From: an uncultured Gammaproteobacteria bacterium
GTDB taxonomy: Bacteria > Pseudomonadota > Gammaproteobacteria > Steroidobacterales > Woeseiaceae
NCBI GenBank assembly: GCA_938003715.1
Contig: CALKYK010000258.1
Span: 1-14,201 of the forward strand
DNA: 14,201 bases
Direction: 5' to 3'
A program made the position numbers and the translations under genes. The notes beneath the pieces are model-generated. The model made no database searches and was not told the DNA's origin. It was given only the letters and a program-made list of their open reading frames with translations. Each line of letters starts with the position of its first letter. The stretch's first letter is position 1. This document shows positions 1 through 6,847 of this stretch, piece by piece.

Positions 1-225
1 CACGGCATCGCGGCCGACGGCCGGATCGGCATTGTTCACCTGCAGCGACCCGCTCGCCGCATAAAAGCTTGCGACGGCATTGGGGTCGCCGCTGTTCCAG
101 GCCTCGGTGTAGCGTGCGGCGAAGTCGTCGAGCTCGTCCGGCGACATGCCGCGATCCGCGCTGCAGGCTGAGATCAGGTGTGCCAGCAGGATCGTACTGG
201 CAGTGAAAAAACGATTTTCCGGCAT
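1..225 (-). CDS. NTF2/SnoaL-like lipoprotein, N-terminal part (3' end beyond window)
   Basis: Only the first 75 codons are inside the window and the frame stays open to base 1. The ATG at 225-223 is preceded by a GGGGGAC ribosome-binding sequence. Residues 1-20 form a short lipoprotein signal peptide ending in the lipobox ISAC, with Cys21 as the predicted lipidated residue, so the protein should sit on an envelope membrane. From about residue 28 the sequence (SPDELDDFAARYTEAWNSGD, then ASFYA) matches the first helix and turn typical of SnoaL-like/NTF2-fold proteins, where 'W(N/D)xxD' followed by a buried FY is common. Function is unknown; such domains are ketosteroid isomerase-like or bind small molecules. 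The gene is divergent from the symporter gene at 316. The fold call rests on the N-terminal pattern only. Confidence 0.72.
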   Translation of the reverse strand, partial: MPENRFFTASTILLAHLISACSADRGMSPDELDDFAARYTEAWNSGDPNAVASFYAASGSLQVNNADPAVGRDAV

Positions 226-315
226 CGTGCTTGTCCCCCGCGCTGGCACCGAAAAGCGGCGCTGTCGATTGCCACATGATACAGCGCGTACAGCGGCTTC
301 CTGTAGTATCGCCGC

Positions 316-1854
316 ATGACCGTCACGGCCGCCGTCATCGTCGCCTACCTCGCGCTGTTCGCCGGCCTGGGCCTCTATCTGAACCGCAGGAACACCAGCG
401 CCGCCGACTGGGCCATCGGCGGCAGCTCGCTCGGCATCTTCATGCTGGCCGCCGGCATTGCCGGTACGCGCATCGGCGGGGCCGGGACCTACGGCGTCGC
501 GGGCGACGTCATCAGCGAGGGGCTCGGGCACCTGTGGTACGGCGTCAACTCATTCGCCGCGCTGCTGCTCGTCGGCCTGTTTTTTGCAATTCCTTACCGG
601 AGACTGAAACTGACGAGTGTCGGCCAGGTGTTCGACCATCGCTTCGGTTCCTATCGCTGCCAGTGGCTGACCAGCCTCTGCGTGCAGGCGGAGTACCTCA
701 TCGTCAACATCATCGAGCCGTTCGTGATCGGCTCCATCGTCAGCGGCGTCACCGGCCTGCCGTTCGTCGTCGGCGTCGCGATCGGCGGCGCACTGATCAT
801 TACGTTTACAGTCACCGGCGGGCTCAAAGGAACGGCCATTGCGAACATCGTGCACTGCTCGGTGATCATCCTGGGGCTCGCGCTGGTCGGCGCGATCGCA
901 ATGCAGAATCTGGGCGGCTGGCCTGCCGTCGTGGAACGGGCCGACACGATGCTTGCTGCAGCCGGCACCGACGAGACGCGCTGGTGGAGCTTCACCGGCA
1001 TCGGCTGGGCGACGATCATCGCGCTTTTCATCTCGGCAACGATCCACACGCCCGCGGCGTCCGTGTACGCGAACTACGCGAGTTCCGCCGCAAAGCAGGA
1101 CTACCTGATCCCTGGCTTCTTTCTCGCCGGCTGCATCGCCGCGATGATGCCGCTCGTCGCGGGCTTCATCGGGCTGCTGACGATGGCGGCCTACGGCAGT
1201 GAGAGTGGATTGTCGAGCTACCTCAACATCGCGCAGCTCGCAATCGATTCGGGCCCGATACTCGGCGGCATCGCGCTGGCGGCGGTGCTGGCGGCCGTCA
1301 TCTCCTCCGGCGCGCCAATACTGCTCGCAAGTGCGACGATGTTCGTCGACGACTGGATTCCGGGCGCGAAGCATTTTTCGAGCGAGAAGAAACTCCGCAC
1401 CTACAAGCTGGTTACGGTCGTCTATGGCACCGTCGCTGCGATCGTCGCCTGGCTCGGCAACATCAGCTCAGTGCTGCAGCTTCTCCTGCTGGGATTTGCG
1501 ATGGTGGTACCGCCGGCCATCGCGGTTGCGTACGTGTTCTACTGGAAGCGCACCACGGAGGCGGCCGCTTTCTGGGGCATGACGGCGGGCTTTGCCGGCG
1601 GCCTGGTCACCTGGCTCCTGAACACGCTCTACGACGAACCGGAGAACGCCAACGCAGGCGGCCTTGCGCAATGGTGGCACGAGCTGATCACGGGCCTCGG
1701 CGAATGGCGCGACCCTTCGTTTGTCACGTTGATCCTGCCGCTCGTTTTGATCCCGCTGATTTCTCTTTTCGGCCGGAAAGAGCACGAGGTCCCGATGCGC
1801 GAGACGTTTTACAACAAGCTTGGCCGCATGCAGAAGAACCTGGACTGGACCTGA
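316..1854 (+). CDS. sodium:solute symporter (SSS family)
   Basis: A 512-residue integral membrane protein with roughly 13 hydrophobic segments, the usual size for the SSS (SLC5/PutP-like) family, which drives uptake of a small solute with Na+. The first helix spans residues 4-22, followed by the family-like 'ADWAIGGSSLG' (about residues 30-40). A 'TGGLKG' loop near residue 170 matches the family's TM5 entry. At about residues 328-346, ISSGAPILLASATMFVDD corresponds to the TM8 region that supplies Ser/Thr ligands for Na2. The substrate cannot be deduced from sequence; amino acid, sugar or carboxylate are all possible. The ATG at 316 lacks a clear Shine-Dalgarno. No partner gene is adjacent: the gene is divergent from the lipoprotein gene and converges on the acyltransferase, so it is probably monocistronic. 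Confidence 0.9.
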   Translation: MTVTAAVIVAYLALFAGLGLYLNRRNTSAADWAIGGSSLGIFMLAAGIAGTRIGGAGTYGVAGDVISEGLGHLWYGVNSFAALLLVGLFFAIPYRRLKLTSVGQVFDHRFGSYRCQWLTSLCVQAEYLIVNIIEPFVIGSIVSGVTGLPFVVGVAIGGALIITFTVTGGLKGTAIANIVHCSVIILGLALVGAIAMQNLGGWPAVVERADTMLAAAGTDETRWWSFTGIGWATIIALFISATIHTPAASVYANYASSAAKQDYLIPGFFLAGCIAAMMPLVAGFIGLLTMAAYGSESGLSSYLNIAQLAIDSGPILGGIALAAVLAAVISSGAPILLASATMFVDDWIPGAKHFSSEKKLRTYKLVTVVYGTVAAIVAWLGNISSVLQLLLLGFAMVVPPAIAVAYVFYWKRTTEAAAFWGMTAGFAGGLVTWLLNTLYDEPENANAGGLAQWWHELITGLGEWRDPSFVTLILPLVLIPLISLFGRKEHEVPMRETFYNKLGRMQKNLDWT

Positions 1855-1868
1855 ACTGCCTGTACCTA

Positions 1869-1893
1869 CGTGATTCGGCTTTCTGTCATCACG
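1869..1893. other. short inverted repeat between convergent genes
   Basis: CGTGAT at 1869-1874 pairs with ATCACG at 1888-1893 across a 13-base loop. It lies in the 34-base gap between the symporter stop and the acyltransferase stop, and overlaps the latter. There is no T-run on either side, so it is at best a weak or factor-dependent terminator. Confidence 0.25.
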
Positions 1894-3256
1894 GCGCCGC
1901 CGAAAAATCGTCCGGTGTGAAAATCCTTTCGAGCGCCGGATCCACGCGGCGCTCGACGCGGTCGCGAACGCGCTGCACCAGGTCGGAACGCATCGCGCGC
2001 AGGTCATCGACCACCTTTCCGAGGCGGACGAGGCGCACGAATGCAAGCAGCGAGTTCAGCAGGCCGGCCTCGGTTTCGAGGATACGCAATGACGCAAAGA
2101 AGCTGAACGGCAGGAAGCTCGCGGTCGCCATGCCCCACCCAAAGCCAAAAGATAGGCCGACAACGATCGAAACGCCGACGTACAGCACGGGCAGCAGCAG
2201 CGCCGAAGACAATACCTTGAGCGTCGCCACGTCATCCATCTCGTAGCTAAACCGCGAGCCGACGACGGCGGCAATCCAGCCGATCGGCAGGTGCAGCAGC
2301 GCGCCCGGTAGTGCCAGCGGCAGCAGCACCAGCATCGTCACCGTGCGCAGCAGGATCTTGCGCATCGCGTAGCCCGACGAAACCTCGCGTCGCAGCTGGT
2401 AGTCCTTGAGTCCGTACAGGTCGAGGCGGCCCTGGTAATCCTCGATGGCGGCCGCGAGGGCCTGAACTTCCGGATCCTCGCGGTCCACGAGATACGTCTG
2501 CAGGAAACGGCGGCTGAGTTCGACGTATTGTGCCGGGCTCAGCTCGGCAATGGTCGGCTTGTACAGGCGGCGCACGGTCTGGATGAAGTGCAGCGTGCGC
2601 CAGTCGGGCGCGTTCAGTGTAACGTCTCGAATCGCCGCGGCCAGCGTCTCGGTCAGATCGACGACCGCCTGTTGTTCGTCTTCGCGGTAACGCCGCAGCC
2701 AGTCGTCGTCGACCTCGATCGGCGGCCCGAACTCGATCAGCACCTGGCTGCGAAAACGATGTCGATGGATGTAGTTCAGGCCGCAGGGCACGATCGACGC
2801 CCGGGCTTTACCGCGCGCGGCGAGCTGAAGCGCAATGCGCGCGGTGCCTGTTTTCAGCTTGACGAGCTGCGATTCGACGTGGCTGACGCCCTCCGGAAAA
2901 ATGCCGACGCATTGTCCCGATTCGAGCGCTAGGTAGACCCTGTCGAATGCCTGTCGGTTGTCGACCTCCCCGGCGGCGTCTTCACGACGGGTCACCGGAA
3001 TGGCGCCGCTGGCGTCGAGCAGCGGTGCGAGCGCACGGTATTTCCACAACCCGGCGCTGGCGAGGAAGTGCAGCGGCCAGCGCCCACAGCGCGCCGTCAG
3101 AAGCCAGCCGTCCATCAGCGCGTTGGGATGATTGCCGGCGAATATGACCGGGCCGTTTGCCGGGACGTTTTCGAGCCCGATCACCTCGATGCGCCGGAAA
3201 AACGTGTCGGCGATCAGGCGCACCAGCCACCGAATGAATCGCTGCAGCATCGGCAT
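1889..3256 (-). CDS. PlsC-like glycerophospholipid acyltransferase with C-terminal membrane segments
   Basis: A 455-residue protein of the lysophospholipid acyltransferase (LPLAT/PlsC) superfamily, which transfers a fatty acyl group to a glycerophosphate or lysophospholipid at the inner membrane. Motif I is GNHPNALMD (residues 41-49), giving H43-X5-D49 rather than the classic HX4D. Motif III is FPEGVS (120-125), and motif IV is seen as SIVPCGLNY (154-162). An N-terminal amphipathic/hydrophobic stretch (about 5-20) precedes the domain. The second half, not part of the minimal PlsC fold, has hydrophobic stretches around residues 305-385 that look like membrane segments. The overall architecture resembles larger GPAT-like proteins, as I recall including yeast Gat1/Gat2, more than plain 240-residue PlsC. 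The exact acceptor is not determinable. The ATG at 3256 has no strong Shine-Dalgarno; a second ATG lies two codons in. Confidence 0.88.
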   Translation of the reverse strand: MPMLQRFIRWLVRLIADTFFRRIEVIGLENVPANGPVIFAGNHPNALMDGWLLTARCGRWPLHFLASAGLWKYRALAPLLDASGAIPVTRREDAAGEVDNRQAFDRVYLALESGQCVGIFPEGVSHVESQLVKLKTGTARIALQLAARGKARASIVPCGLNYIHRHRFRSQVLIEFGPPIEVDDDWLRRYREDEQQAVVDLTETLAAAIRDVTLNAPDWRTLHFIQTVRRLYKPTIAELSPAQYVELSRRFLQTYLVDREDPEVQALAAAIEDYQGRLDLYGLKDYQLRREVSSGYAMRKILLRTVTMLVLLPLALPGALLHLPIGWIAAVVGSRFSYEMDDVATLKVLSSALLLPVLYVGVSIVVGLSFGFGWGMATASFLPFSFFASLRILETEAGLLNSLLAFVRLVRLGKVVDDLRAMRSDLVQRVRDRVERRVDPALERIFTPDDFSAAP

Positions 3257-3334
3257 TGTCCGATCGCGAACGAAGCCTCACTGTGCGGCCGTCCTTGTCG
3301 CCTGTCAATTCACCAAACTTTTGAAAGGTAAACA

Positions 3335-3346
3335 GGAATGCATTCC
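3335..3346. promoter_or_regulatory. 12-base perfect palindrome GGAATGCATTCC
   Basis: The sequence reads identically on both strands and lies in the divergent spacer, about 90 bases upstream of the acyltransferase ATG and 95 bases upstream of the candidate promoter for the secreted protein. The form fits a binding site for a dimeric regulator, but I cannot name one and the flanks do not extend the symmetry. Confidence 0.3.
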
Positions 3347-3440
3347 AAACCAGCCCTGTCTGCCATCCGGACAGCCACGCATCGTCAAGCGCCGTGCCAA
3401 GATCGACCGTTTTTGTAGGTTGACGGAAAAAATATTTTTG

Positions 3441-3468
3441 TTGCAACCGGCGAAATTAAGCCTATAAG
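3441..3468 (+). promoter_or_regulatory. candidate sigma70-type promoter for the small secreted protein
   Basis: TTGCAA (3441-3446) and TATAAG (3463-3468) are separated by 16 bases in the AT-rich part of the spacer. The -10 matches five of six consensus positions and the -35 four of six. Transcription would begin near 3475 and leave a leader of about 100 bases before the ATG at 3574. Confidence 0.45.
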
Positions 3469-3521
3469 GATCGCCGTGATCGGCTGAAAATTTGGCCGCA
3501 CAAGGGAACGTGCTTGGTCTT

Positions 3522-3553
3522 GGCAGCAAGCCCATCCCTTAGCAGGCACTGCC
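3522..3553 (+). other. leader hairpin upstream of the secreted-protein gene
   Basis: GGCAG (3522-3526) pairs with CTGCC (3549-3553), and an inner GCC/GGC pair sits within the loop region. It falls in the predicted leader, ending about 7 bases before the GGGGTG ribosome-binding sequence. It could affect translation. I compared it by eye with cyclic-di-GMP riboswitches and it lacks their conserved elements. Confidence 0.25.
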
Positions 3554-3573
3554 AGTATCTTGGGGTGAAACCT

Positions 3574-4134
3574 ATGAACAGGTTCATTCGAATGCTGCCG
3601 GTTGCGGCCTTTTCAATACCGGCTGTCGCGTTTGCGGATTCGTATCTCAACGACAATTTCTACGACTCCAGTTACTACGGAGATCAGGGTGGCTGGATAA
3701 GCTCCTACGGTTATTGCACTGAAGTCAGAAGCGGAAAAGACGGCAACCAGAAAGCGGGATTTATCCAGATATACGGCCTAATTGCCGGCCAGTATGTGAA
3801 CGAGTATATCTATACCGAAAATGAATGTCCGGACGGCACCGAGCTGTCAATCGGAAATGGCGCAGGCGGATATCAAAACACGGTCAGCGTAAATGGCGTC
3901 ACTGTGACAACGAATTGCGACGCGGACTTCCTGGTACGTAGTCAGAACAGCGGCACGGGCCATACACGGTATCCCGGTGAGAAGAAGCCGTACAACGGCA
4001 CCTACTCACAGAAGTACGTTTACAGCTGGGGCTATGACTGCACCGCTGTAGCCACGAATGCATCAGGTGATACAGAGTCGTACACGTATACCTATCTCAA
4101 TGCGGCATCCTATCGGTCCAGTGATAACCGCTGA
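3574..4134 (+). CDS. small exported tyrosine-rich protein of unknown function
   Basis: A 186-residue protein that I do not recognise. I chose the ATG at 3574, not the upstream in-frame ATG at 3514, because a GGGGTG ribosome-binding sequence sits just before it and the product then begins with a good Sec signal peptide (MNRFIRMLPV, a hydrophobic core, cleavage AFA|DS after residue 21). The mature part has about 21 Tyr in 165 residues plus much Gly, Ser, Asn and Thr. It has four Cys (48, 85, 115, 156), which could form two disulfides in the periplasm or outside the cell. Patterns such as alternating polar/aromatic residues (KYVYSWGY, SYTYTYL) suggest a beta-rich fold. Three sampled 60-base lines give 48-53% GC against 60-65% for neighbours, hinting at transfer or relaxed codon use. 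It has its own candidate promoter and terminator, so it is monocistronic. Confidence 0.8.
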   Translation: MNRFIRMLPVAAFSIPAVAFADSYLNDNFYDSSYYGDQGGWISSYGYCTEVRSGKDGNQKAGFIQIYGLIAGQYVNEYIYTENECPDGTELSIGNGAGGYQNTVSVNGVTVTTNCDADFLVRSQNSGTGHTRYPGEKKPYNGTYSQKYVYSWGYDCTAVATNASGDTESYTYTYLNAASYRSSDNR

Positions 4135-4225
4135 GTTCGGCGGGAAATCATGCAGTCGATCATTCCCCAAGTTGAAGAAGAAATCGCCTTCCACGAATGA
4201 TCTGCTTTGCCTCGAGTGAATTGTC

Positions 4226-4255
4226 AAAACCCCACCGTTTGGGTGGGGTTTTTTT
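4226..4255 (+). terminator. intrinsic terminator, probably bidirectional
   Basis: CCCCACC (4230-4236) pairs with GGTGGGG (4242-4248) around the 5-base loop GTTTG, followed by seven T (4249-4255). AAAA at 4226-4229 extends the stem. On the plus strand it ends the secreted-protein transcript. Read on the minus strand, the same stem is followed by TTTT and lies 57 bases past the stop of the M17 aminopeptidase gene, so it may serve both convergent genes. Confidence 0.93.
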
Positions 4256-4311
4256 AGCTGTGTGCGAAGCTGCAAGGACAAGACCAGCGAATGTTCGTGT
4301 CCCAGTGACGC

Positions 4312-5841
4312 CTATCGTTCGTGATGCTGCCTGAGATACTCGTCGAGCGTTCGTACGCCCCAGCCAGAGTAGCCTTTGGGCACGGTCGGCTGGTCGGCTT
4401 CCAGGTAATCGACGCCCGCGATGTCGAAGTGCACCCACGGCTGTTCCTCGTCGACGAACGAGCCGATGAACGCAGCGCCGACGCTTGCACCCGGGTTGCC
4501 GGCGCCGCTGTTAATGATATCGGCGAACTGCGACTCGATCTGCTTGAAGTGCGTGTCGTCGAGCGGCAGGCGCCAGACGGCCTCGTTCGCCGAAGCTGAC
4601 GCAGCCGAGATCTGCTCGATCAGCTCGTCATGGCGACCGAAAACGCCGGCGTACTCGTCGCCGAGCGCGCGACCGACCGAGCCGGTCAAGGTGGCGACGT
4701 CGATCAGTACAGTTGGCGAGTAGTTGACCTGGCCGTAGTGGACGGCGTCCGAAAGCACCAGGCGCCCTTCGGCATCGGTCGAACGGATTTCAATCGTGAT
4801 GCCCGACATCGAGGTCAGAACGTCGCCCGGGCGGATCGCCGTGCCCGACGGCATGTTCTCTGCCAGCGCAGCAAGCGCGACGACGTTCACCGATGCGCCG
4901 CGCCGCGCCGCAGCCAGCACAGTGCCGGTTACGACGCCCGCACCGCCGAGGTCGCCCTTCATTTGCCACATGTTGTCGTTGGGCTTGAGCGAGATGCCGC
5001 CCGTGTCGAAGGTGATGCCCTTGCCGGCGAGAACGACCGGCGCGCCGTCGCCCCCGGCCATGTATTCGATGATCAAAAGACGCGGCGGACGTGACGATCC
5101 CTGGCCGACGCCGAGGTGTGCGCCCATGCCGAGACGTTCGAGGTCGCGCTCGTCCAGTACCTCTATGTTCACGTTGCGGAGCCCGCGGAACTGCTCGCGG
5201 ACCCGGTCGACGAACACCTGCGGCCAGACGACGTTGGCCGGCTCGGAACTCATGTCCCTTGCGAGATATACACCTGCCGCCAGGTGCACGAGGTCGTCGT
5301 TGAAGCTCGCAGCGGAATCGTCATCGCTCAGCAGGCGGACGACCGGCAACGTCGCCGGATCGACCTTGTCTTCCTGGTGCCGGTCGAAGCGGTAGCTGCG
5401 CAGGAGATAGCCGAATGCGACGCGAGCCGCGGTGGCCTCGGCGTCCGCGTTGTCGGGCGCCCACAGGATTTGCACGCTGCCGCCTTCGGCGCCGGACAAG
5501 AGTGCCGATGCCGCACCGCCGAAGTCTTCCGCGGTCGAGCGCGTGACCGCGTCGGCGCCGACGCCGATCAGGTCGATGCGCGAATAGGGTGCGACGCCGT
5601 AAAGCGTCAGCGTCGATTCCGCCGCGCCGGTAAACGACGCCTCGCCGGCAGCCGCGGTCAGCGCGCCGTTCGTGCGCTGGTCAATGGTTGCGGCGACGCC
5701 GCTCAGCGAGTCGCCCTCGGCGACCGGCACGACGATGCGGCCGTTCGCCGGGATCTCGAAGCTGGCGAACTCGAAGCGGGTTTCCGCGCCCGCCGCGGCG
5801 GCAAGGCCGAGCCACGCGGCCAGAATAATTAGTTGTTTCAA
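4312..5841 (-). CDS. exported M17 leucyl aminopeptidase
   Basis: A two-metal M17 aminopeptidase that removes N-terminal residues from peptides. With a TTG start at 5841 the product has 509 residues. Metal and catalytic residues are complete: K274, D279 (GKGITFDTGG), K286, D297 (MKGDLGG), D356, E358 and R360 (STDAEGRL). Their spacing equals that of bovine lens aminopeptidase K250/D255/K262/D273/D332/E334/R336. TTG is preferred because AGGAG (5852-5848) lies six bases before it and the product then starts with a clean signal peptide (MKQLIILAAW..., cleavage AGA|E after residue 19). The in-frame GTG at 5871 and ATG at 5865 lie almost at the predicted transcription start and lack a ribosome site. 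Classical PepA is cytoplasmic, so a periplasmic or secreted role in peptide scavenging is inferred. The N-terminal domain (about 20-180) is divergent, as usual for M17. Confidence 0.92.
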   Translation of the reverse strand: MKQLIILAAWLGLAAAAGAETRFEFASFEIPANGRIVVPVAEGDSLSGVAATIDQRTNGALTAAAGEASFTGAAESTLTLYGVAPYSRIDLIGVGADAVTRSTAEDFGGAASALLSGAEGGSVQILWAPDNADAEATAARVAFGYLLRSYRFDRHQEDKVDPATLPVVRLLSDDDSAASFNDDLVHLAAGVYLARDMSSEPANVVWPQVFVDRVREQFRGLRNVNIEVLDERDLERLGMGAHLGVGQGSSRPPRLLIIEYMAGGDGAPVVLAGKGITFDTGGISLKPNDNMWQMKGDLGGAGVVTGTVLAAARRGASVNVVALAALAENMPSGTAIRPGDVLTSMSGITIEIRSTDAEGRLVLSDAVHYGQVNYSPTVLIDVATLTGSVGRALGDEYAGVFGRHDELIEQISAASASANEAVWRLPLDDTHFKQIESQFADIINSGAGNPGASVGAAFIGSFVDEEQPWVHFDIAGVDYLEADQPTVPKGYSGWGVRTLDEYLRQHHER

Positions 5842-5883
5842 AACAGACTCCTGTCGGGAAAGCATGTTCACTGGAAGCCGGCA

Positions 5884-5889
5884 AGTATA
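5884..5889 (-). promoter_or_regulatory. candidate -10 box for the M17 aminopeptidase gene
   Basis: The complement reads TATACT, matching five of six -10 consensus bases. Transcription would start near 5877, leaving a leader of about 35 bases to the TTG start, which supports that start over GTG 5871. The -35 position, complement of about 5907-5912 (TTCGAA), is weak and falls inside the 14-base palindrome. Confidence 0.45.
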
Positions 5890-5902
5890 GAACAGTCAAA
5901 AA

Positions 5903-5916
5903 TCGGTTCGAACCGA
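5903..5916. promoter_or_regulatory. 14-base perfect palindrome TCGGTTCGAACCGA, candidate operator
   Basis: This fully symmetric sequence lies in the 186-base spacer between the divergent M17 and SIMPL genes and covers the -35 position of the candidate M17 promoter. Position and symmetry suit a dimeric regulator acting on one or both genes. I cannot assign a regulator family. Confidence 0.4.
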
Positions 5917-6027
5917 AGTTTTCCAAAGTCCGGGCGTAGTGGGCGGTTTTCGCGAACTTTTGCAGGCGCCGGGGTCATAGCAGCAACGGCTACACGATTC
6001 GAGCCGGCATCAATAAGGAGTACCAAA

Positions 6028-6744
6028 GTGAAGTCTGCCACCGGGCTCAAGGCTCTAATGTTGTCCATCTTCGTATTCGGCGCGTCCGGCCTGGCGCTTG
6101 CGCAGAGCAGCGTCACCCGCAGTATTAGCGTTACAGGACAGGGCGAAGCCTCCGGGCCACCGGACCGGGCCCTGATCCACGCCGGGGTGCAGACGCTTGC
6201 GGATACTGTCATCGAGTCGTCGCAGCAGAACCAGGCCGTCGTCGAGAAGATCCTGCAGGCACTCGCCAGCGAAGGTGTCGTTGACCGGGACATACAGACC
6301 GCCGACTACAGCATCTGGCCGGAGCAGCGGCACGACCCGCGCGGTACGGGTGAGGTCACAATTACCGGCTATCGCGTCAACAATACCGTGCGTGTCACGG
6401 TCAGGGACATCGACCGTCTTGGTAAGATCCTCGCCGCTGTTACGGATGCGGGCGCAAATTCCATTCACGGTATCAACTTCAGCGTTGCGGACACCGCGGC
6501 GCTCGAAGCAAGGGCACGCCAGGCGGCCATGACGGACGCGCGCACGCGTGCCGAAGCGCTCGCAGAGCTGGCGGGCGTCACGCTCGGCGAAGTTCTGACG
6601 ATCTCCACGTCGCCGGCTGGCGGCTACCCGATTCCGATGATGGGCGGGCGCATGGAAATGGCACAGGCGGCACCGGTGCCGGGCATCGCGGCTGGCGAGC
6701 TCAGCGTCTCCGTCCAGGTCCACGTCTCCTACGCCATTCAATAG
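6028..6744 (+). CDS. exported SIMPL-domain (DUF541) protein, YggE-like
   Basis: A 238-residue protein of the SIMPL/DUF541 family, whose E. coli member YggE is linked to oxidative-stress protection; the biochemical activity is not established. The GTG at 6028 is chosen because AAGGAG (6015-6020) precedes it by seven bases and it yields a signal peptide (KSATGLKALMLSIFVFG..., cleavage ALA|Q after residue 25). The open frame runs further upstream to 5833, but that stretch reads as non-coding. The domain begins with ITVTG-like 'SISVTGQGEASGPPDRA' (about 31-47), the family hallmark. It ends with a short strand (ELSVSVQVHVSYAIQ) typical of the family's C-terminus. Predicted location is periplasm or outer envelope. 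It is divergent from the M17 gene and 103 bases ahead of the M16 pair, possibly co-transcribed with it. Confidence 0.9.
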   Translation: MKSATGLKALMLSIFVFGASGLALAQSSVTRSISVTGQGEASGPPDRALIHAGVQTLADTVIESSQQNQAVVEKILQALASEGVVDRDIQTADYSIWPEQRHDPRGTGEVTITGYRVNNTVRVTVRDIDRLGKILAAVTDAGANSIHGINFSVADTAALEARARQAAMTDARTRAEALAELAGVTLGEVLTISTSPAGGYPIPMMGGRMEMAQAAPVPGIAAGELSVSVQVHVSYAIQ

Positions 6745-6827
6745 CGGGCGCTTCGCCCGAGGTTGCCGGCACCCGGCGCTTGTTAGAGACTGGTGCGCAT
6801 AAAGCCCGCACCGGCGCGCAAGCGCCG
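6745..6827 (+). other. three GC-rich hairpins between SIMPL and M16 genes
   Basis: Three consecutive hairpins fill most of the 103-base spacer. CGGGCG/CGCCCG (6745-6759, 3-base loop) starts at the base after the SIMPL stop. GCCGG/CCGGC (6765-6777, 3-base loop) follows. CGGCGC/GCGCCG (6812-6827) has a GCAA tetraloop of the stable GNRA type. None has a T-run, so simple intrinsic termination is unlikely; 3'-end protection, processing or partial attenuation are possible. Confidence 0.45.
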
Positions 6828-6847
6828 TTGCAGGGCCGGGGGGAGCC

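Larger units (their letters stand above)
3257..3573. other. 317-base divergent intergenic region
   Basis: This region separates the acyltransferase gene (minus) from the small secreted protein gene (plus). It is more AT-rich near 3410-3470 than the coding DNA around it. It holds a 12-base palindrome, a candidate plus-strand promoter and a hairpin just upstream of the ribosome-binding site, each listed separately. Short open frames crossing it show no recognisable protein features. A TTGACA on the minus strand (complement of 3303-3308) has no convincing -10 partner. Confidence 0.6.

Noticed and set aside
231..1374. Long open frames over the symporter gene (plus 231-1202 and minus 550-1374)
   Set aside because: They encode Arg/His/Asp-rich sequence without domains, typical of alternative frames of GC-rich DNA. 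The symporter frame explains the region.
3481..3573. Cyclic-di-GMP (GEMM-type) riboswitch in the leader of the secreted-protein gene
   Set aside because: A CGCACAAGGG stretch is reminiscent of one, but the conserved GAAA loop and GACGCAAAGCC-type segment are missing.
5116..5832. 238-codon plus-strand open frame opposite the M17 gene
   Set aside because: It is antisense to a gene with all M17 catalytic residues, and its own translation shows no recognisable motif.
5833..6027. N-terminal extension of the SIMPL open frame
   Set aside because: The extension would remove the signal peptide from the N-terminus and ignores the AAGGAG at 6015-6020. It also covers the divergent promoter region.
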